Origin: Akkermansiaceae bacterium | GTDB taxonomy: Bacteria > Verrucomicrobiota > Verrucomicrobiia > Verrucomicrobiales > DEV007 | Assembly: GCA_024233085.1 (NCBI GenBank) | Contig: JACKQC010000025.1 | Span: 1-54,552, forward strand | DNA length: 54,552 nucleotides | Reading direction: 5' to 3' | Shown: positions 27,516 through 36,628 of the stretch, piece by piece | Layout of the letters: each line of letters opens with the position of its first letter | How positions within the stretch are numbered: position 1 is the stretch's first letter | Notes under the pieces: generated by a model | The model's database searches: none | What the model was told of the DNA's origin: nothing | The model's input: only the letters and a program-made list of their open reading frames with translations | Made by a program: the position numbers and the translations under genes

Positions 27516-28424
27516 ATGAATCCATTCCTGAAACCCGCCTCCCTCTTCCTCGTGGCCTTATTGGTCATGATCGCCGCGGCGATGCACGCCGCCGATGACA
27601 ACAAAGACGACGACAAATTGCGAATCGTCGTTTTCGGGGGTCATCCGGACGACGCGGAATACAAGGCCGGGGGCACGGCGGTGAAATGGGCGCGCCTCGG
27701 CCATCATGTCCTGCTGGTCTCCGCCACCAACGGCGACCTGAGCGACCGACCCGGGACACGCGAGGAAATTGCCGCTCGCAGAAAAGCCGAAGTGGAAGCG
27801 TGCGCCGAAAAGCTGGGCGTCACGGCGCGAGTTCTCGATATTTCCGACGGGGCTCTCGTGCCGGACCTGGAAACCCGGGAACTCTTCGTCCGCGTGATGC
27901 GTGAATGGCGGGCCGATGTCGTCATTGGCCACCGTGCCTCGGATTATCATCCCGACCACCGCGCCGTCGCCCAGTTGATGCAGGACTCGTCTTTCCTCGT
28001 CACGGCGCGCCGCTTTTGCCCGGAGGTTCCCGCTCTCGAAAGCATGCCGGTGTTTCTCTTTACCAGCGACAAATTCACCACGCCGCGCCCGTTTGAGCCG
28101 GACATCGCGGTGGCGCTCGATGACGCGTTCGATCAGAAAATGGATGGCCTGCACGAGATCGTCTCTCAGGTCTATGAGGGGCGCGGCGGCGTCAGCTCGG
28201 CGCCGCCCGCCAGCGATGACGCCGCTCGCCGATTCTGGTCGAAGCAACGCTGGGCCGGCATTCAGAGCCGGGAGGCGGATGCCTATCGCGAGTTACTGAT
28301 CGAACTCTATGGAGAGAAACAAGGGAAGGCGGTGAAATACGCGGAAACCTTCGAGGTCAGCGAATACGGACGTCAGCCGACCTTGGAAGAGTTGAAGCGA
28401 TTGTTTCCGTTTTATCCGAACTAG
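27516..28424 (+). CDS. Secreted PIG-L (LmbE-like) deacetylase
   Basis: 302 residues with an N-terminal signal peptide (FLVALLVMIAAAMHA). PIG-L fold zinc hydrolase: GGHPDDAEYKAGG at about residues 41-53 with the H-P-D-D metal motif, and the second motif DYHPDHRAV near residue 147. Family members remove N-acetyl groups from GlcNAc-containing substrates. The signal peptide places this one outside the cytoplasm, where it could act on glycan chains. It is located between two DUF4838 paralogues, 72 nt after the first and 37 nt before the second, so all three are probably one operon. Confidence 0.87.
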   Translation: MNPFLKPASLFLVALLVMIAAAMHAADDNKDDDKLRIVVFGGHPDDAEYKAGGTAVKWARLGHHVLLVSATNGDLSDRPGTREEIAARRKAEVEACAEKLGVTARVLDISDGALVPDLETRELFVRVMREWRADVVIGHRASDYHPDHRAVAQLMQDSSFLVTARRFCPEVPALESMPVFLFTSDKFTTPRPFEPDIAVALDDAFDQKMDGLHEIVSQVYEGRGGVSSAPPASDDAARRFWSKQRWAGIQSREADAYRELLIELYGEKQGKAVKYAETFEVSEYGRQPTLEELKRLFPFYPN

Positions 28425-28461
28425 ATCTTCGATGCATCCTTTGAAGAGAGTGCTTCTTCCC

Positions 28462-30507
28462 ATGAAAACTCGATTCCTGCTCGCCTGCCTTTTCGCGATG
28501 GCTCACATCGCCAACGCGGAAGAACTCACGCTCATCGCCGACGGCAAATCGGACTACGTCATCGCCGTTTCCGAGCGGAGCGCCGATCCCGCGAAGATCG
28601 AGGAGGCGGCGGCGTTGTTGCAATCGTGCCTCGCCCGGTCCACGGGGGTGACGCTCCCGATCGTCCCGGAATCGGAAGCGCCCGAGGGCCAGTCCGCGAT
28701 TTTTCTCGGGAAAACGGCGGCGGCGAAGCGAGCGGGCCTGCCGGTGGAGGAGGTGACCGGGTGGGGCTTTCTCCACCGGATCGTGGGGAAGAATGTCTTC
28801 CTCGTCGGCGAGGAGGATCCGGCGCGCGCACTGGATCCGGAGAAGCAGGGCTACTCCGGTTACTCCGGCACCTGCAAGGCGGTGACGCGGTTTCTCGAGG
28901 ACCAGGTCGGGGTGCGCTTTCTCCTGCCGGGGGAGATGGGGGTGCACGTGCCGAAACGGGACGGGCTGGCGATCGACGCGTCGCTGGACCTCTCGTGGTC
29001 GCCGTCGTTCACCTTCGTCGGGCGGCGGGTGAGCCCGTATTTCGCCGAGCACGAATACGATCCCTACGCCATCGCCAACCACTACTTCGGTCGCTACGCC
29101 AGCGACTCGAAGACCTTCTGGATGGGCGGCAGCCATACCTGGAACGTGTTCGTCCCGCGGGAGAAATACCTCGAGTCGCACCCGGAATATTTCGCTCTCT
29201 TCAAGGGGAAGCGCGACTTTCACAAGCGCAACATCCTCTGCCTCTCCCAGCCGGCGGTGCTCGACCTGCTCGTTGCCGGCGTGATCGAAAAAATGGACGA
29301 GGGCTACGAGATGGTGATGCTGGGCCAGTCGGACGGCTACATCGAGTGCGGGTGCGAGGACTGTCAGGCGATCCACCCGGACATCGGCGAGAAACTCTGG
29401 ATCACCCATCGTGAGGTCGCGGAGCGCATCGGGGAACTGCGGCCCGGCAAAAAGGTCGTGCTCAGTTCCTACATCACCACGACCAAGCCGCCGCTGAGTT
29501 TCGATGCGTTTCCAGACAACGTCGTCATCATGAACAATCGCTACTCGCCGGCGTGGTTCGAGGCGTGGAAGCCGTTCCCTACGCCGCGCATCGTCTACGT
29601 TCCCGAGTGGCTGGGCACCTGGCCGCGCGTTCCTCCCCGCTTCGCGGTCAATATGGTCCGGCTCTGGAAGGAGAACGACGTCATCGTGGTCTACATGGGC
29701 GGCGGACTGGATCAGCCCGGCAGTTCGTGGGGGCTGAACGGCCCCAGCTACTACGCCTTCGGCAAGGCGATGGAGGATCCCGCGCGCGACGCCGACGACT
29801 TGGAGCGGGAATACGTCGAGGCCTCCTTCGGCGCGGCCGCGGAACCGATGGCCGCGTTTTTCACCGAGATGCATCGCCGCATGGAAGTGCGGCAGTGGTT
29901 CGACCGCCACGAGACGGGCAATCCGGATCGACGCTACCGCGGCTTTCCTTTCGAGATGTACCCGAGCGACTTCCACGCCCACTTCTTTCCGCCGCCCATT
30001 CTCAGGGAGATGGATCGCCAACTCGCCCTCGCCAGGGAGTTGGTCGATACCGACGAGGCCCGCGCCCGGCTCGAACTGGTCGAGGCCGAGTTCCGCTATC
30101 TCCACAGCGTGGCCTCGACCTACCACGTCTTCCGCGCCTACCAGGTTGTGCCGACTCGTCCGCTCTTCGACGCGCTGGCCGAGCAGGTGGAAAACTACCA
30201 CCGCACCTACGACTCGCTTTATCCGGAAGGAAAGGCGCTGAGTCCCGGCGGCTATCGCAAGCTGCGGACGCCCTTCGGCATCGGCTGGCCTTCGGGAAAC
30301 CAGCGGATGGAAAAAGTCGTCGGCCCGCCCTTCGACTGGGACTTCGCGAAACTGCGCGAGAGCGGCGAGCTGCCGAATCCGATCCTCGAGCCCCGGATTC
30401 GGGGTGGGCAGATCCTGGAACCCTACGGCGGATCGGATGGGCCGGTCGGAGGAGGCGACGGAGGCGTCCGCATCGATCCCAGGACCGGCGCGCCGGAGGA
30501 CCAGTGA
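28462..30507 (+). CDS. Secreted DUF4838 protein (paralogue, no CBM9)
   Basis: 681 residues from ATG 28462; an ATG at 28432 would add ten residues before the signal peptide MKTRFLLACLFAMAH. The opening (EELTLIADGKSDYVIAVSE) is nearly identical to that of the 24870 protein, and the barrel has the C-G-C-E-D-C cluster near residue 295. It ends where the other protein's CBM9-like module would begin, with a glycine/aspartate-rich tail. The pair looks like a tandem duplication, with the PIG-L gene between. It is the last gene of the plus-strand glycan block before the accessory island. Confidence 0.82.
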   Translation: MKTRFLLACLFAMAHIANAEELTLIADGKSDYVIAVSERSADPAKIEEAAALLQSCLARSTGVTLPIVPESEAPEGQSAIFLGKTAAAKRAGLPVEEVTGWGFLHRIVGKNVFLVGEEDPARALDPEKQGYSGYSGTCKAVTRFLEDQVGVRFLLPGEMGVHVPKRDGLAIDASLDLSWSPSFTFVGRRVSPYFAEHEYDPYAIANHYFGRYASDSKTFWMGGSHTWNVFVPREKYLESHPEYFALFKGKRDFHKRNILCLSQPAVLDLLVAGVIEKMDEGYEMVMLGQSDGYIECGCEDCQAIHPDIGEKLWITHREVAERIGELRPGKKVVLSSYITTTKPPLSFDAFPDNVVIMNNRYSPAWFEAWKPFPTPRIVYVPEWLGTWPRVPPRFAVNMVRLWKENDVIVVYMGGGLDQPGSSWGLNGPSYYAFGKAMEDPARDADDLEREYVEASFGAAAEPMAAFFTEMHRRMEVRQWFDRHETGNPDRRYRGFPFEMYPSDFHAHFFPPPILREMDRQLALARELVDTDEARARLELVEAEFRYLHSVASTYHVFRAYQVVPTRPLFDALAEQVENYHRTYDSLYPEGKALSPGGYRKLRTPFGIGWPSGNQRMEKVVGPPFDWDFAKLRESGELPNPILEPRIRGGQILEPYGGSDGPVGGGDGGVRIDPRTGAPEDQ

Positions 30508-30694
30508 GGGCGATCGCATCACGGAAGTTGCCGGTTGCGGACGAGGTGCGCGGGTATCAGGGCGGGAATGCCGTGTCCGACTGCTTCGCCTGGCTCCGGC
30601 AGCATCAACTCGGGCGGAAGCGGCTTCTCGACACCCTCCTCGCCGCCTCGTTTCGCCTCGCGAAGGTGACGAGAGTCACCTCGAATAACGGTCT

Positions 30695-31261
30695 TCAATT
30701 CACGAACCTCGACGCCCAGTGGGGGACTCTCCCCTCCGCTCGTCGCAGACATTCTCCCTTCCTGAACTCCGCGACGAACCGGTAGGGGGAGGCGAATGAG
30801 CTGTTGTCGTAGAGGATCAACCGGGGCAACCGCGCGATCGACCGTTCGAGGTTGTCGAGCGAGCGTTTGTAGCGCGCCTCCAGCTTCTCTTCCGGGACAT
30901 CTTGACCTCCCGCCTCGACCCGGGCACGGACCCGCTCGCGGGAGAGGTCGCTGCTCTCGATTCCGATATAGATCAGCGTGACGTCGAACCCGGACCGCGC
31001 GGCATGGGCCAACACCTCGACCTTTTCCCCCACCGGATCGGAGAAGACGGTTTCCGTGACGAATCCGGTGCCGCTCGAGATGAATCCGTCCCGAATCTCC
31101 GCGATCGTCCGGGCCGCCTCATAGGCATCGACGCCCGTCTCGCGGGCGAGGTTATCGGCGTTGAGAAAGGGCAACTCGAGATCTCTCAGACACGCCTCGA
31201 AAAAGGTCGATTTCCCGGCCCCGTTCGGACCGGCGAGCATGACAAGCAGGGGAGCCGCCAT
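30695..31261 (-). CDS. Zeta-toxin family P-loop kinase
   Basis: 188 residues. Walker A is GPNGAGKST at residues 11-19, followed by the substrate aspartate region FLNADNLARE and a conserved TGFVTETVFSDP stretch. Zeta toxins phosphorylate UDP-GlcNAc (or other UDP-amino sugars) and block cell-wall synthesis; related members act as non-toxic kinases. It starts 6 nt after the ParD-like antitoxin gene, the compact antitoxin-first order typical of type II modules. Known zeta toxins are usually paired with epsilon; here the partner is a ParD-like protein, a pairing also seen in other bacteria. Confidence 0.85.
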   Translation of the reverse strand: MAAPLLVMLAGPNGAGKSTFFEACLRDLELPFLNADNLARETGVDAYEAARTIAEIRDGFISSGTGFVTETVFSDPVGEKVEVLAHAARSGFDVTLIYIGIESSDLSRERVRARVEAGGQDVPEEKLEARYKRSLDNLERSIARLPRLILYDNSSFASPYRFVAEFRKGECLRRAEGRVPHWASRFVN

Positions 31262-31267
31262 CGCAGG

Positions 31268-31546
31268 TTACTCGTCCGTGGAAGCAATCTGGCCCGTCGT
31301 CCGCCGGATGATCTGCCGGGCGCGATCGATGCCCTCGCTCGTTCCGACGCGATCCAGCGCAGCGTCGAGATCGTTTCGCCCGGCCCGCTTGACCGCCGAT
31401 TCCATCCGATAGGAAAGCGCCGGTTCCAACACCCGGCCGATCTGCGCCCAGTGCTCGATTTGCTGGGGAGGAGAGCGATGCGACTCCACCGCCGCGGCCT
31501 CCGCGAATTCCGCCAGTTCGTCCGAGATTCGAATCGACTTACTCAT
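31268..31546 (-). CDS. ParD-like antitoxin
   Basis: 92 residues from ATG 31546; an upstream in-frame ATG at 31579 would add 11 residues lacking similarity. The N-terminus (MSKSIRISDELAEFAEAAA, then RSPPQQIEHWAQIG) fits the ParD_like ribbon-helix-helix antitoxin family. The C-terminal half likely binds the toxin. It ends 6 nt before the zeta-toxin start and probably represses the shared promoter in the roughly 190-bp leader, as RHH antitoxins usually do; I cannot identify the operator. That leader (31547-31734) holds no other gene. Confidence 0.8.
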   Translation of the reverse strand: MSKSIRISDELAEFAEAAAVESHRSPPQQIEHWAQIGRVLEPALSYRMESAVKRAGRNDLDAALDRVGTSEGIDRARQIIRRTTGQIASTDE

Positions 31547-31734
31547 GCGAAAAGCTGTGGCAATTTGCGACATAGTCAAATGGGACGGGGTTCGCGAGGG
31601 GGCGGGTTTCGGTGATCGTGGCTGGAAATAGGAGGTGAGGCGCGCTGTGCGCCAACAGGGGTCGCGGCTGTTCGCGTCGAACAGGAGAATCGGGAAAGCG
31701 TCAAGATTGGCTGCCTGGCCCGTTTAGGCGCTGA

Positions 31735-34700
31735 TTACTGCCTGCGTTCCAGTGCCCGCCGGACTTCGGGGAGCACATCTGAGTTCAGGGATTCTTTCAC
31801 GCGATGCAGAATCTTCCCATCCCTCTGGTTTGCCCGAGAAATCAACGCGACCGTCAAGGAGGCCACTTTCGCCCGGATGTCCAGTTGCTGTGCCAACTCG
31901 AACGAGGACTTCGACGGACGGGGGATGACCCGAGTCGCTTGCTCCCATGACTTCACGGCTCGCGCAAGAAGGGAAATGTCGGAGGTCGTGAGGAGACCAT
32001 CTTCGCGGTTCACCTCCGAGGAAAGAATATCGAATGCCATCAGCGGGGGCCTGCCGGGATTGTGGGCCACGCCTTCGACGACATGTTGGATCAGTATTCT
32101 CGGAACCTTGGGATATCCTTTCGTGAATCGCCGACGGAATCTCCATTCGTCCACTGCTTTCAAGGCGTCCTTGACGACATCCGAATCATCGGCGTCGAGG
32201 GCGATTTCGATTTCCGAAGTCAACCTGCTGGCTTCCGAACGAGACAATTCGGGAATCAGCGCCACGCGGACACTCAGATCGGGCGGGAAGAGTTCCTCGG
32301 CTTCTCGGACCAATTGTTTCACCGCTGAGATCTCTTCTTCGCTGGCAATTCCGAGTCGAGAAATCACGACCCTTTTCAGGAAGGATCGGAAGGGCTCGAC
32401 ATGCTCGACGAGATGGTTTCGATGAAAGAACTGGGCCTGGGGGATTACGTTTCCCTTTTTCATTCGTCGATAGGTCGCCGAAAACTTCTCCCACCAGATC
32501 AGGGTCATTCGAAGAAACCGCCTCCATTCGGATTGATTCCAGGTGACCACCTTGGGAAGTTTGGACCTCTTGGAGTCGGTGATGTGGGTTAATTCCTGGA
32601 CTTTGGAAAACCATCTCCCCAGATGTTGAGCGGTCTCTGCCATGTTCTCGTCCGTCGCTGCCTCGACCATCTTGGTGGGCATCTCCTCGAGCATGGCTCT
32701 TTTCATACTCAAACGAGCTTGGCGGAGATCGGGGCAGGGAAACCGAAAGAAGGAATTTAGGGTGAATCCGCTACATCGAGGAAGATTTGTGACAACGGCT
32801 CCCTTTTTCCAAATCAGGTTGCCCAGTTCCTGGTTTTCGTCTTTTGACAGGAGTCCCCAGATATGGAGACGAATCAGACGGGCAACCAGTCGGTCACGAA
32901 GTTCTCCTGTCTCCATCTTCGCCATCTGGAGGGTTCGGGAAACCCCGTAGGAAAGCTCGGTGGAATTTCGTGACAATCCGATCTCCGTGGTCCGATTGAG
33001 GTCATAGTGGCGAATGGGATCAATCCAGCGGTAGGACTCGGGGACTTCACTCTCACCTGAAGGATCGAAGGGCGGCATTTTCAAGATCTTGACCAGCCAA
33101 TCCCTCAGTAGTGAGTCTGGAGCGCAAAAAATGAGGCGTTCGAACCAGGGGTCGCAAACATCGTGCAGGGTGAGATGGGAGGAAAGTCCTGGCAGTTGGC
33201 GGAGATCCGTGCATTTCTCGAAAGACTCGGAGAGCTGAGCGTCAGCGAGTCGGAATGCCAGTCGAGAGAGGATCTCGACGCACACAGTCAGCGAGTCTCC
33301 ATCACCAGAACTCATCGTCGAAGCGGAGTGATTCCCCTCCACAATCTCGCGGAACGTCTCCATGCTGGACCCATAGATCGAAGAAACCTGGTCCTCCGGT
33401 AGCAGAGCTACTGTATGGCGGCTGAGAAAGTCTTCATCACGGAAAGCCTTGTGGGAGCCTCTTCGGATCATCAGCGCCGGCGTCCAGCCGGGAACAGTCG
33501 AGTTCGTCCAATGAATCGCGGAATACAGCGCTTGATCGGCCAGTCGGTAGTGGGACGTCCTCATGGGGATACCGGCCATTTCAAAGAGGCGGACGTAGCT
33601 GAATGCCGGCAGAAATTGGGTGATGGTGTCCGCGATCCAGGTCTGGGTTTTGGTCAGGCGGAAGGGATGAAATGCGTGGCTGTAGCGAATCCCGCTCCTC
33701 TCCGACGGAGTCTCGCGATTGAGCTGCTCTTCCAGTTCTTCCTTGATCGGCCAAGGGTCACAGAGGTGAGTCCTCAGCTCTCTCCACCTCCTCCGAAACT
33801 CGTCCCGCTGTGGTTTCTTCTCCTTCGGGTTCTGCGAGGTTGGGATGTTGTTGATGAGAAGGAGAGCCCATCCCTCCAGCGAAAGCAGCTCGATGTTGTC
33901 GCCTTGTAACCGCAAGCCCTCCCGGATCTCGGAGAGTGCGCGTTCCGCGTTGTCTGTGGCCTTCGCCAAGTCGTCGAGCTCAAGGAATAGAGAGGCCTTC
34001 TTGAGTTGTTCACCCGGCGAACGGCAACTCGCATACCTGTTCAGCAAATGCCTGGCCGACACCCTTTTTCCCTGCCAGAGCAGACAAAGAGCCTTCTCGA
34101 AATCAACTTCCGCCTGTCGTCTCTCGTTTAGGAGAAGTGGATTCTCCAGAAACTCGATCCATGATTTCCATTTGCCGAAATCGAACGACTCGCGCGCGTC
34201 CCGGGCGCAGGAAATCACCAAGTCGAAGATCATGGCTCGCGCACTGGAAGCGTCGATGTCGAAGTTGGTCAGGTGGGGTATCGCCCAATCTGCGTCGCTC
34301 TCGAAGAGTGCCATCGATTCCTCGATGATCGTTTCGATCGCCTTGAGCCAGGGGAGAGTGTAGAACCCGAGCGCGGTCGTGATCCTCCAATCGACTTCTC
34401 GGGCGATCAGCAGTTTTTCCGCGATTGGCCATGACTCGGTCGTCGAGAACAGCAGTTCGATTCGATTGGCCGTCTTCTCCCAGAGTTTCTGACGAATGAA
34501 TCCGGGAGCGACAAGCCAACCGGGATAGGCCTCCCTTTCGGCGCGCCATCGAACCAACGTCGATTTCCAGAAGTCTTCATCCAGCGGCAGTTCGATTTCA
34601 GGCTCATCCGGGAAGTGCGAAAGAGGGGGCAGCGGGGGAGGCAGCGAAGACTTCCTCCCGGCATGGGGAACGGGAGAGATTTCCGGCCACACCTCTGTAC

Positions 34701-35565
34701 TCATGGGTTCCGCTGCATGGAGTTCCTCCAAGAACCACTCGAGAGCCACTCTGTGTGTCAGGCTGGGACTCTCAATGTTCGCAACAACGGGAGACAAATC
34801 GATCAGTCGGATGCCTTGGCTCTCCAGAAGACTCTTCTGTCCCGTGTCCAACGACAGTACTCCGCAGAGGTAGAGGGGACAGTGTTCATCCCCGATCTGG
34901 TCACGGACCCAGCCGGCCCAGTTCAAGAAATTCGGGTCTTCGCCCGAAAATCCGAGCAGCAAGAACGAGTTTTCGAGCAATGATTGCCGCACGGTGTTCA
35001 CGAACGGGGCGAACTTCGCCGGATAGGTTCGAAAATCGTCTTCGGTGACTATGAAGGGAGCTTGCGAGGGCAGGGAGCCGTGAAGCTTTACGATTCGGGG
35101 CCCTCGATCCCTGGAGAGGTCGGTCGGCTTGGTAACGACGTGGTAGGCCCTTTTCTGTACCGGGGTTCTCTCAAGCAATGTGTCGTAGTTCGTCGTGAAG
35201 ACGTCAGTCCACGGGAGTTCCAGAAGCCTTCGATGGAGATCCGAAGGGGCGTATTCGAGATCGGGGATCTCGGAGACGATCAAGTGATTGAGGTCGTTGC
35301 GCCCAAAAGCCGCCTCGTATTCACTGGCGAGCCGGAGAAAACTCTTGGGAAATTTGCCGGAACCGCCTCCCTCATTCGATCCGAGCCGTCTTGCCATGGC
35401 CTCTGCCAGTCCAGCCCATGAGGGAAACCTTCTTCGGTTCCCGGGGATGGGATCGGAATTCATGCTGAATCCGGCTCCCACCATCACCGCGGCTCTTCCC
35501 ACCGGCATCTTGTCCCAGAGCGACTCCGACAATCTTTCAAGTTGAGCGCGATCGGGAAAGTCCAT
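31735..35565 (-). CDS. Large SIR2-domain protein, candidate antiphage NADase
   Basis: 1276 residues. The N-terminal about 270 residues form a SIR2-like domain: GAGFS at 30-34, TTNYD at 124-128 (N126), KLHGS at 160-164 (H162), GFSGEDPNF at 205-213. The asparagine and histidine match the catalytic pair of defence SIR2 proteins that deplete NAD. The remaining about 1000 residues are helical-looking with no family I can name; no Walker A motif of a STAND/AAA domain is seen. Size and layout resemble DSR-type defence-associated sirtuins. It is a lone gene of lower GC than its neighbours, next to a toxin-antitoxin module, which supports a mobile defence island. Defence function is inference. Confidence 0.85.
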   Translation of the reverse strand: MDFPDRAQLERLSESLWDKMPVGRAAVMVGAGFSMNSDPIPGNRRRFPSWAGLAEAMARRLGSNEGGGSGKFPKSFLRLASEYEAAFGRNDLNHLIVSEIPDLEYAPSDLHRRLLELPWTDVFTTNYDTLLERTPVQKRAYHVVTKPTDLSRDRGPRIVKLHGSLPSQAPFIVTEDDFRTYPAKFAPFVNTVRQSLLENSFLLLGFSGEDPNFLNWAGWVRDQIGDEHCPLYLCGVLSLDTGQKSLLESQGIRLIDLSPVVANIESPSLTHRVALEWFLEELHAAEPMSTEVWPEISPVPHAGRKSSLPPPLPPLSHFPDEPEIELPLDEDFWKSTLVRWRAEREAYPGWLVAPGFIRQKLWEKTANRIELLFSTTESWPIAEKLLIAREVDWRITTALGFYTLPWLKAIETIIEESMALFESDADWAIPHLTNFDIDASSARAMIFDLVISCARDARESFDFGKWKSWIEFLENPLLLNERRQAEVDFEKALCLLWQGKRVSARHLLNRYASCRSPGEQLKKASLFLELDDLAKATDNAERALSEIREGLRLQGDNIELLSLEGWALLLINNIPTSQNPKEKKPQRDEFRRRWRELRTHLCDPWPIKEELEEQLNRETPSERSGIRYSHAFHPFRLTKTQTWIADTITQFLPAFSYVRLFEMAGIPMRTSHYRLADQALYSAIHWTNSTVPGWTPALMIRRGSHKAFRDEDFLSRHTVALLPEDQVSSIYGSSMETFREIVEGNHSASTMSSGDGDSLTVCVEILSRLAFRLADAQLSESFEKCTDLRQLPGLSSHLTLHDVCDPWFERLIFCAPDSLLRDWLVKILKMPPFDPSGESEVPESYRWIDPIRHYDLNRTTEIGLSRNSTELSYGVSRTLQMAKMETGELRDRLVARLIRLHIWGLLSKDENQELGNLIWKKGAVVTNLPRCSGFTLNSFFRFPCPDLRQARLSMKRAMLEEMPTKMVEAATDENMAETAQHLGRWFSKVQELTHITDSKRSKLPKVVTWNQSEWRRFLRMTLIWWEKFSATYRRMKKGNVIPQAQFFHRNHLVEHVEPFRSFLKRVVISRLGIASEEEISAVKQLVREAEELFPPDLSVRVALIPELSRSEASRLTSEIEIALDADDSDVVKDALKAVDEWRFRRRFTKGYPKVPRILIQHVVEGVAHNPGRPPLMAFDILSSEVNREDGLLTTSDISLLARAVKSWEQATRVIPRPSKSSFELAQQLDIRAKVASLTVALISRANQRDGKILHRVKESLNSDVLPEVRRALERRQ

Positions 35566-35612
35566 GGAGAGATCGAGTTGAGATGATAATACATCCCGGC
35601 TAAAAAGGAAAT

Positions 35613-35638
35613 CCGCCCCGTTCGGAGCGGCGGTTTTT
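35613..35638 (+). terminator. Terminator-like hairpin upstream of the SIR2 gene
   Basis: An imperfect GC-rich stem CCGCCCC/GAGCGGCGG (35613-35633) is followed at once by TTTTT on the plus strand and preceded by AAAAAGGAAA. It would act on plus-strand transcription, yet no plus-strand gene lies directly upstream; the SIR2 gene runs the other way and starts 47 nt to the left. It may shield the SIR2 promoter region. Confidence 0.45.
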
Positions 35639-35774
35639 CTCCGACTGCCTCACATCCTCCTCGCATTCGGGAGGGCCAGTCTTAGGTCTCCGTTCAACGT
35701 CGGTTTTCGAGAGTTCTGCCGAAACAGGCAGCATTTCTCGACGGAGCGGCAGATTTGATTTTTTCGAGAAGGAG

Positions 35775-36101
35775 TCAGTAGGGGCCAGGCGACGTCTCTG
35801 GACAGAATTGGAAGGGTCGGAGGGGGGCTGGCAATAGCTTGCGACAAGAACCAACCTTCACCCTTCCCAAAGCTTCCCAAAGCTTCCCTAGCATCTCCAG
35901 CAATTCCTTCACCAGGACCTCCGACGAGTGCTTCTCGAACCGCGACGTTCCCAGCGAGGTTTCATAGTCGCCGAGTTCGACCTGGTTGGGGGGGAGGAGG
36001 TAGCCGTCGCTGCCGTTTGGCAGCTCAATGAGGGAGATGCGGGGAGCGGGGCCGTTTCCTTGATCTCCTGGCCGATTTCCACCACGCGTCTCGAAGGGCA
36101 C
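35775..36101 (-). pseudogene. Decayed copy of the small gene at 37109
   Basis: The open frame shares LGTSRFEKHSSEVL and LLExLxxLW with the 37109-37363 product, and GPAPRxSxIEL upstream of that. An insertion of about 14 residues separates the blocks. Comparing nucleotides around GAGATCAAGGA with the other copy shows one base missing here, so the N-terminal part is out of frame; the C-terminal end also runs on past the place where the other copy stops. I read this as a frameshifted, degenerating duplicate. Its function is unknown. Confidence 0.45.
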
Positions 36102-36212
36102 CGATCCGGTCAGCGGTTCGCCGATCGGGGAGGCTTGGGGTTGGGTGTCAGATCGGCAATCGGTAATCGCCGAACGGCATTCGTGCCGATGAGTTTATCC
36201 CGAATATCCCCG

Positions 36213-36253
36213 GACCCAACAGGGTTGAGTCGTCGATTCAACCCTGTTGAATC
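36213..36253. repeat. 22-nt-phased ACAGGGT palindromes, cluster 6 (inverted pair)
   Basis: Unit 1 GACCCAACAGGGTTGAGTC (36213-36231) and unit 2 GATTCAACCCTGTTGAATC (36235-36253), inverted relative to each other. The second is a perfect palindrome with a third arm variant (GATTC/GAATC), a further compensatory change. It lies 85 nt from the 21-nt array 2. Confidence 0.9.
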
Positions 36254-36338
36254 GACGCCATCGACGGCGAAACTCTCTCAACCGAGGTGCCTGGCGGCCG
36301 CGCGGCAGCGCAGACCGTCACCGGGATCTCCGAAAGCC

Positions 36339-36611
36339 CGATTGGAACCCTGTAACAAGCGTTGAGATTCCTGGAAGACGCGATTGGTTGCTTGATGCAA
36401 GACATTCAAATCTTGTAAGAGGCGATTCGATTCTTGTAGGCGGCAATTCAAATCTTGTAAGCAGCGATTTAATTTTTGGAGGAGGCGATTCAATTCGTGT
36501 TGCAAGCCATTTGTTTCATGGGAGTGATAGATAGAGTCCTGTAGTGAGCGGCAAGAATCTTGGAACAAGCTTTACGAATCCTGCAACAAGCGATTGAAAT
36601 CTTGTTCGGGG
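36339..36611. repeat. 21-nt tandem array (array 2), thirteen degenerate units
   Basis: Thirteen consecutive units start at 36339 and every 21 nt after without a single indel; the consensus is near CGATTCAAATCTTGTAAGAGG, with the units around 36402-36486 best conserved and 36507-36548 weakest. On the minus strand each unit encodes a heptad of the form LLQxLNR with leucine-type residues at coiled-coil a and d positions. The longest such frame is 36568-36278 (96 residues), and one stop codon (36574-36572) separates it from an in-frame continuation upstream. It may be a small coiled-coil gene or non-coding DNA with phased AT tracts before the ArsR-type gene. Confidence 0.7.
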
Positions 36612-36628
36612 CGGTTTAGAATGCTCCC

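Noticed and set aside
31655..31692. Possible ninth palindrome cluster (CCAACAGGGGTCGCGG ... GAACAGGAG)
   Set aside because: It lacks the ACAGGGT core, the pairing arms and the 22-nt spacing.
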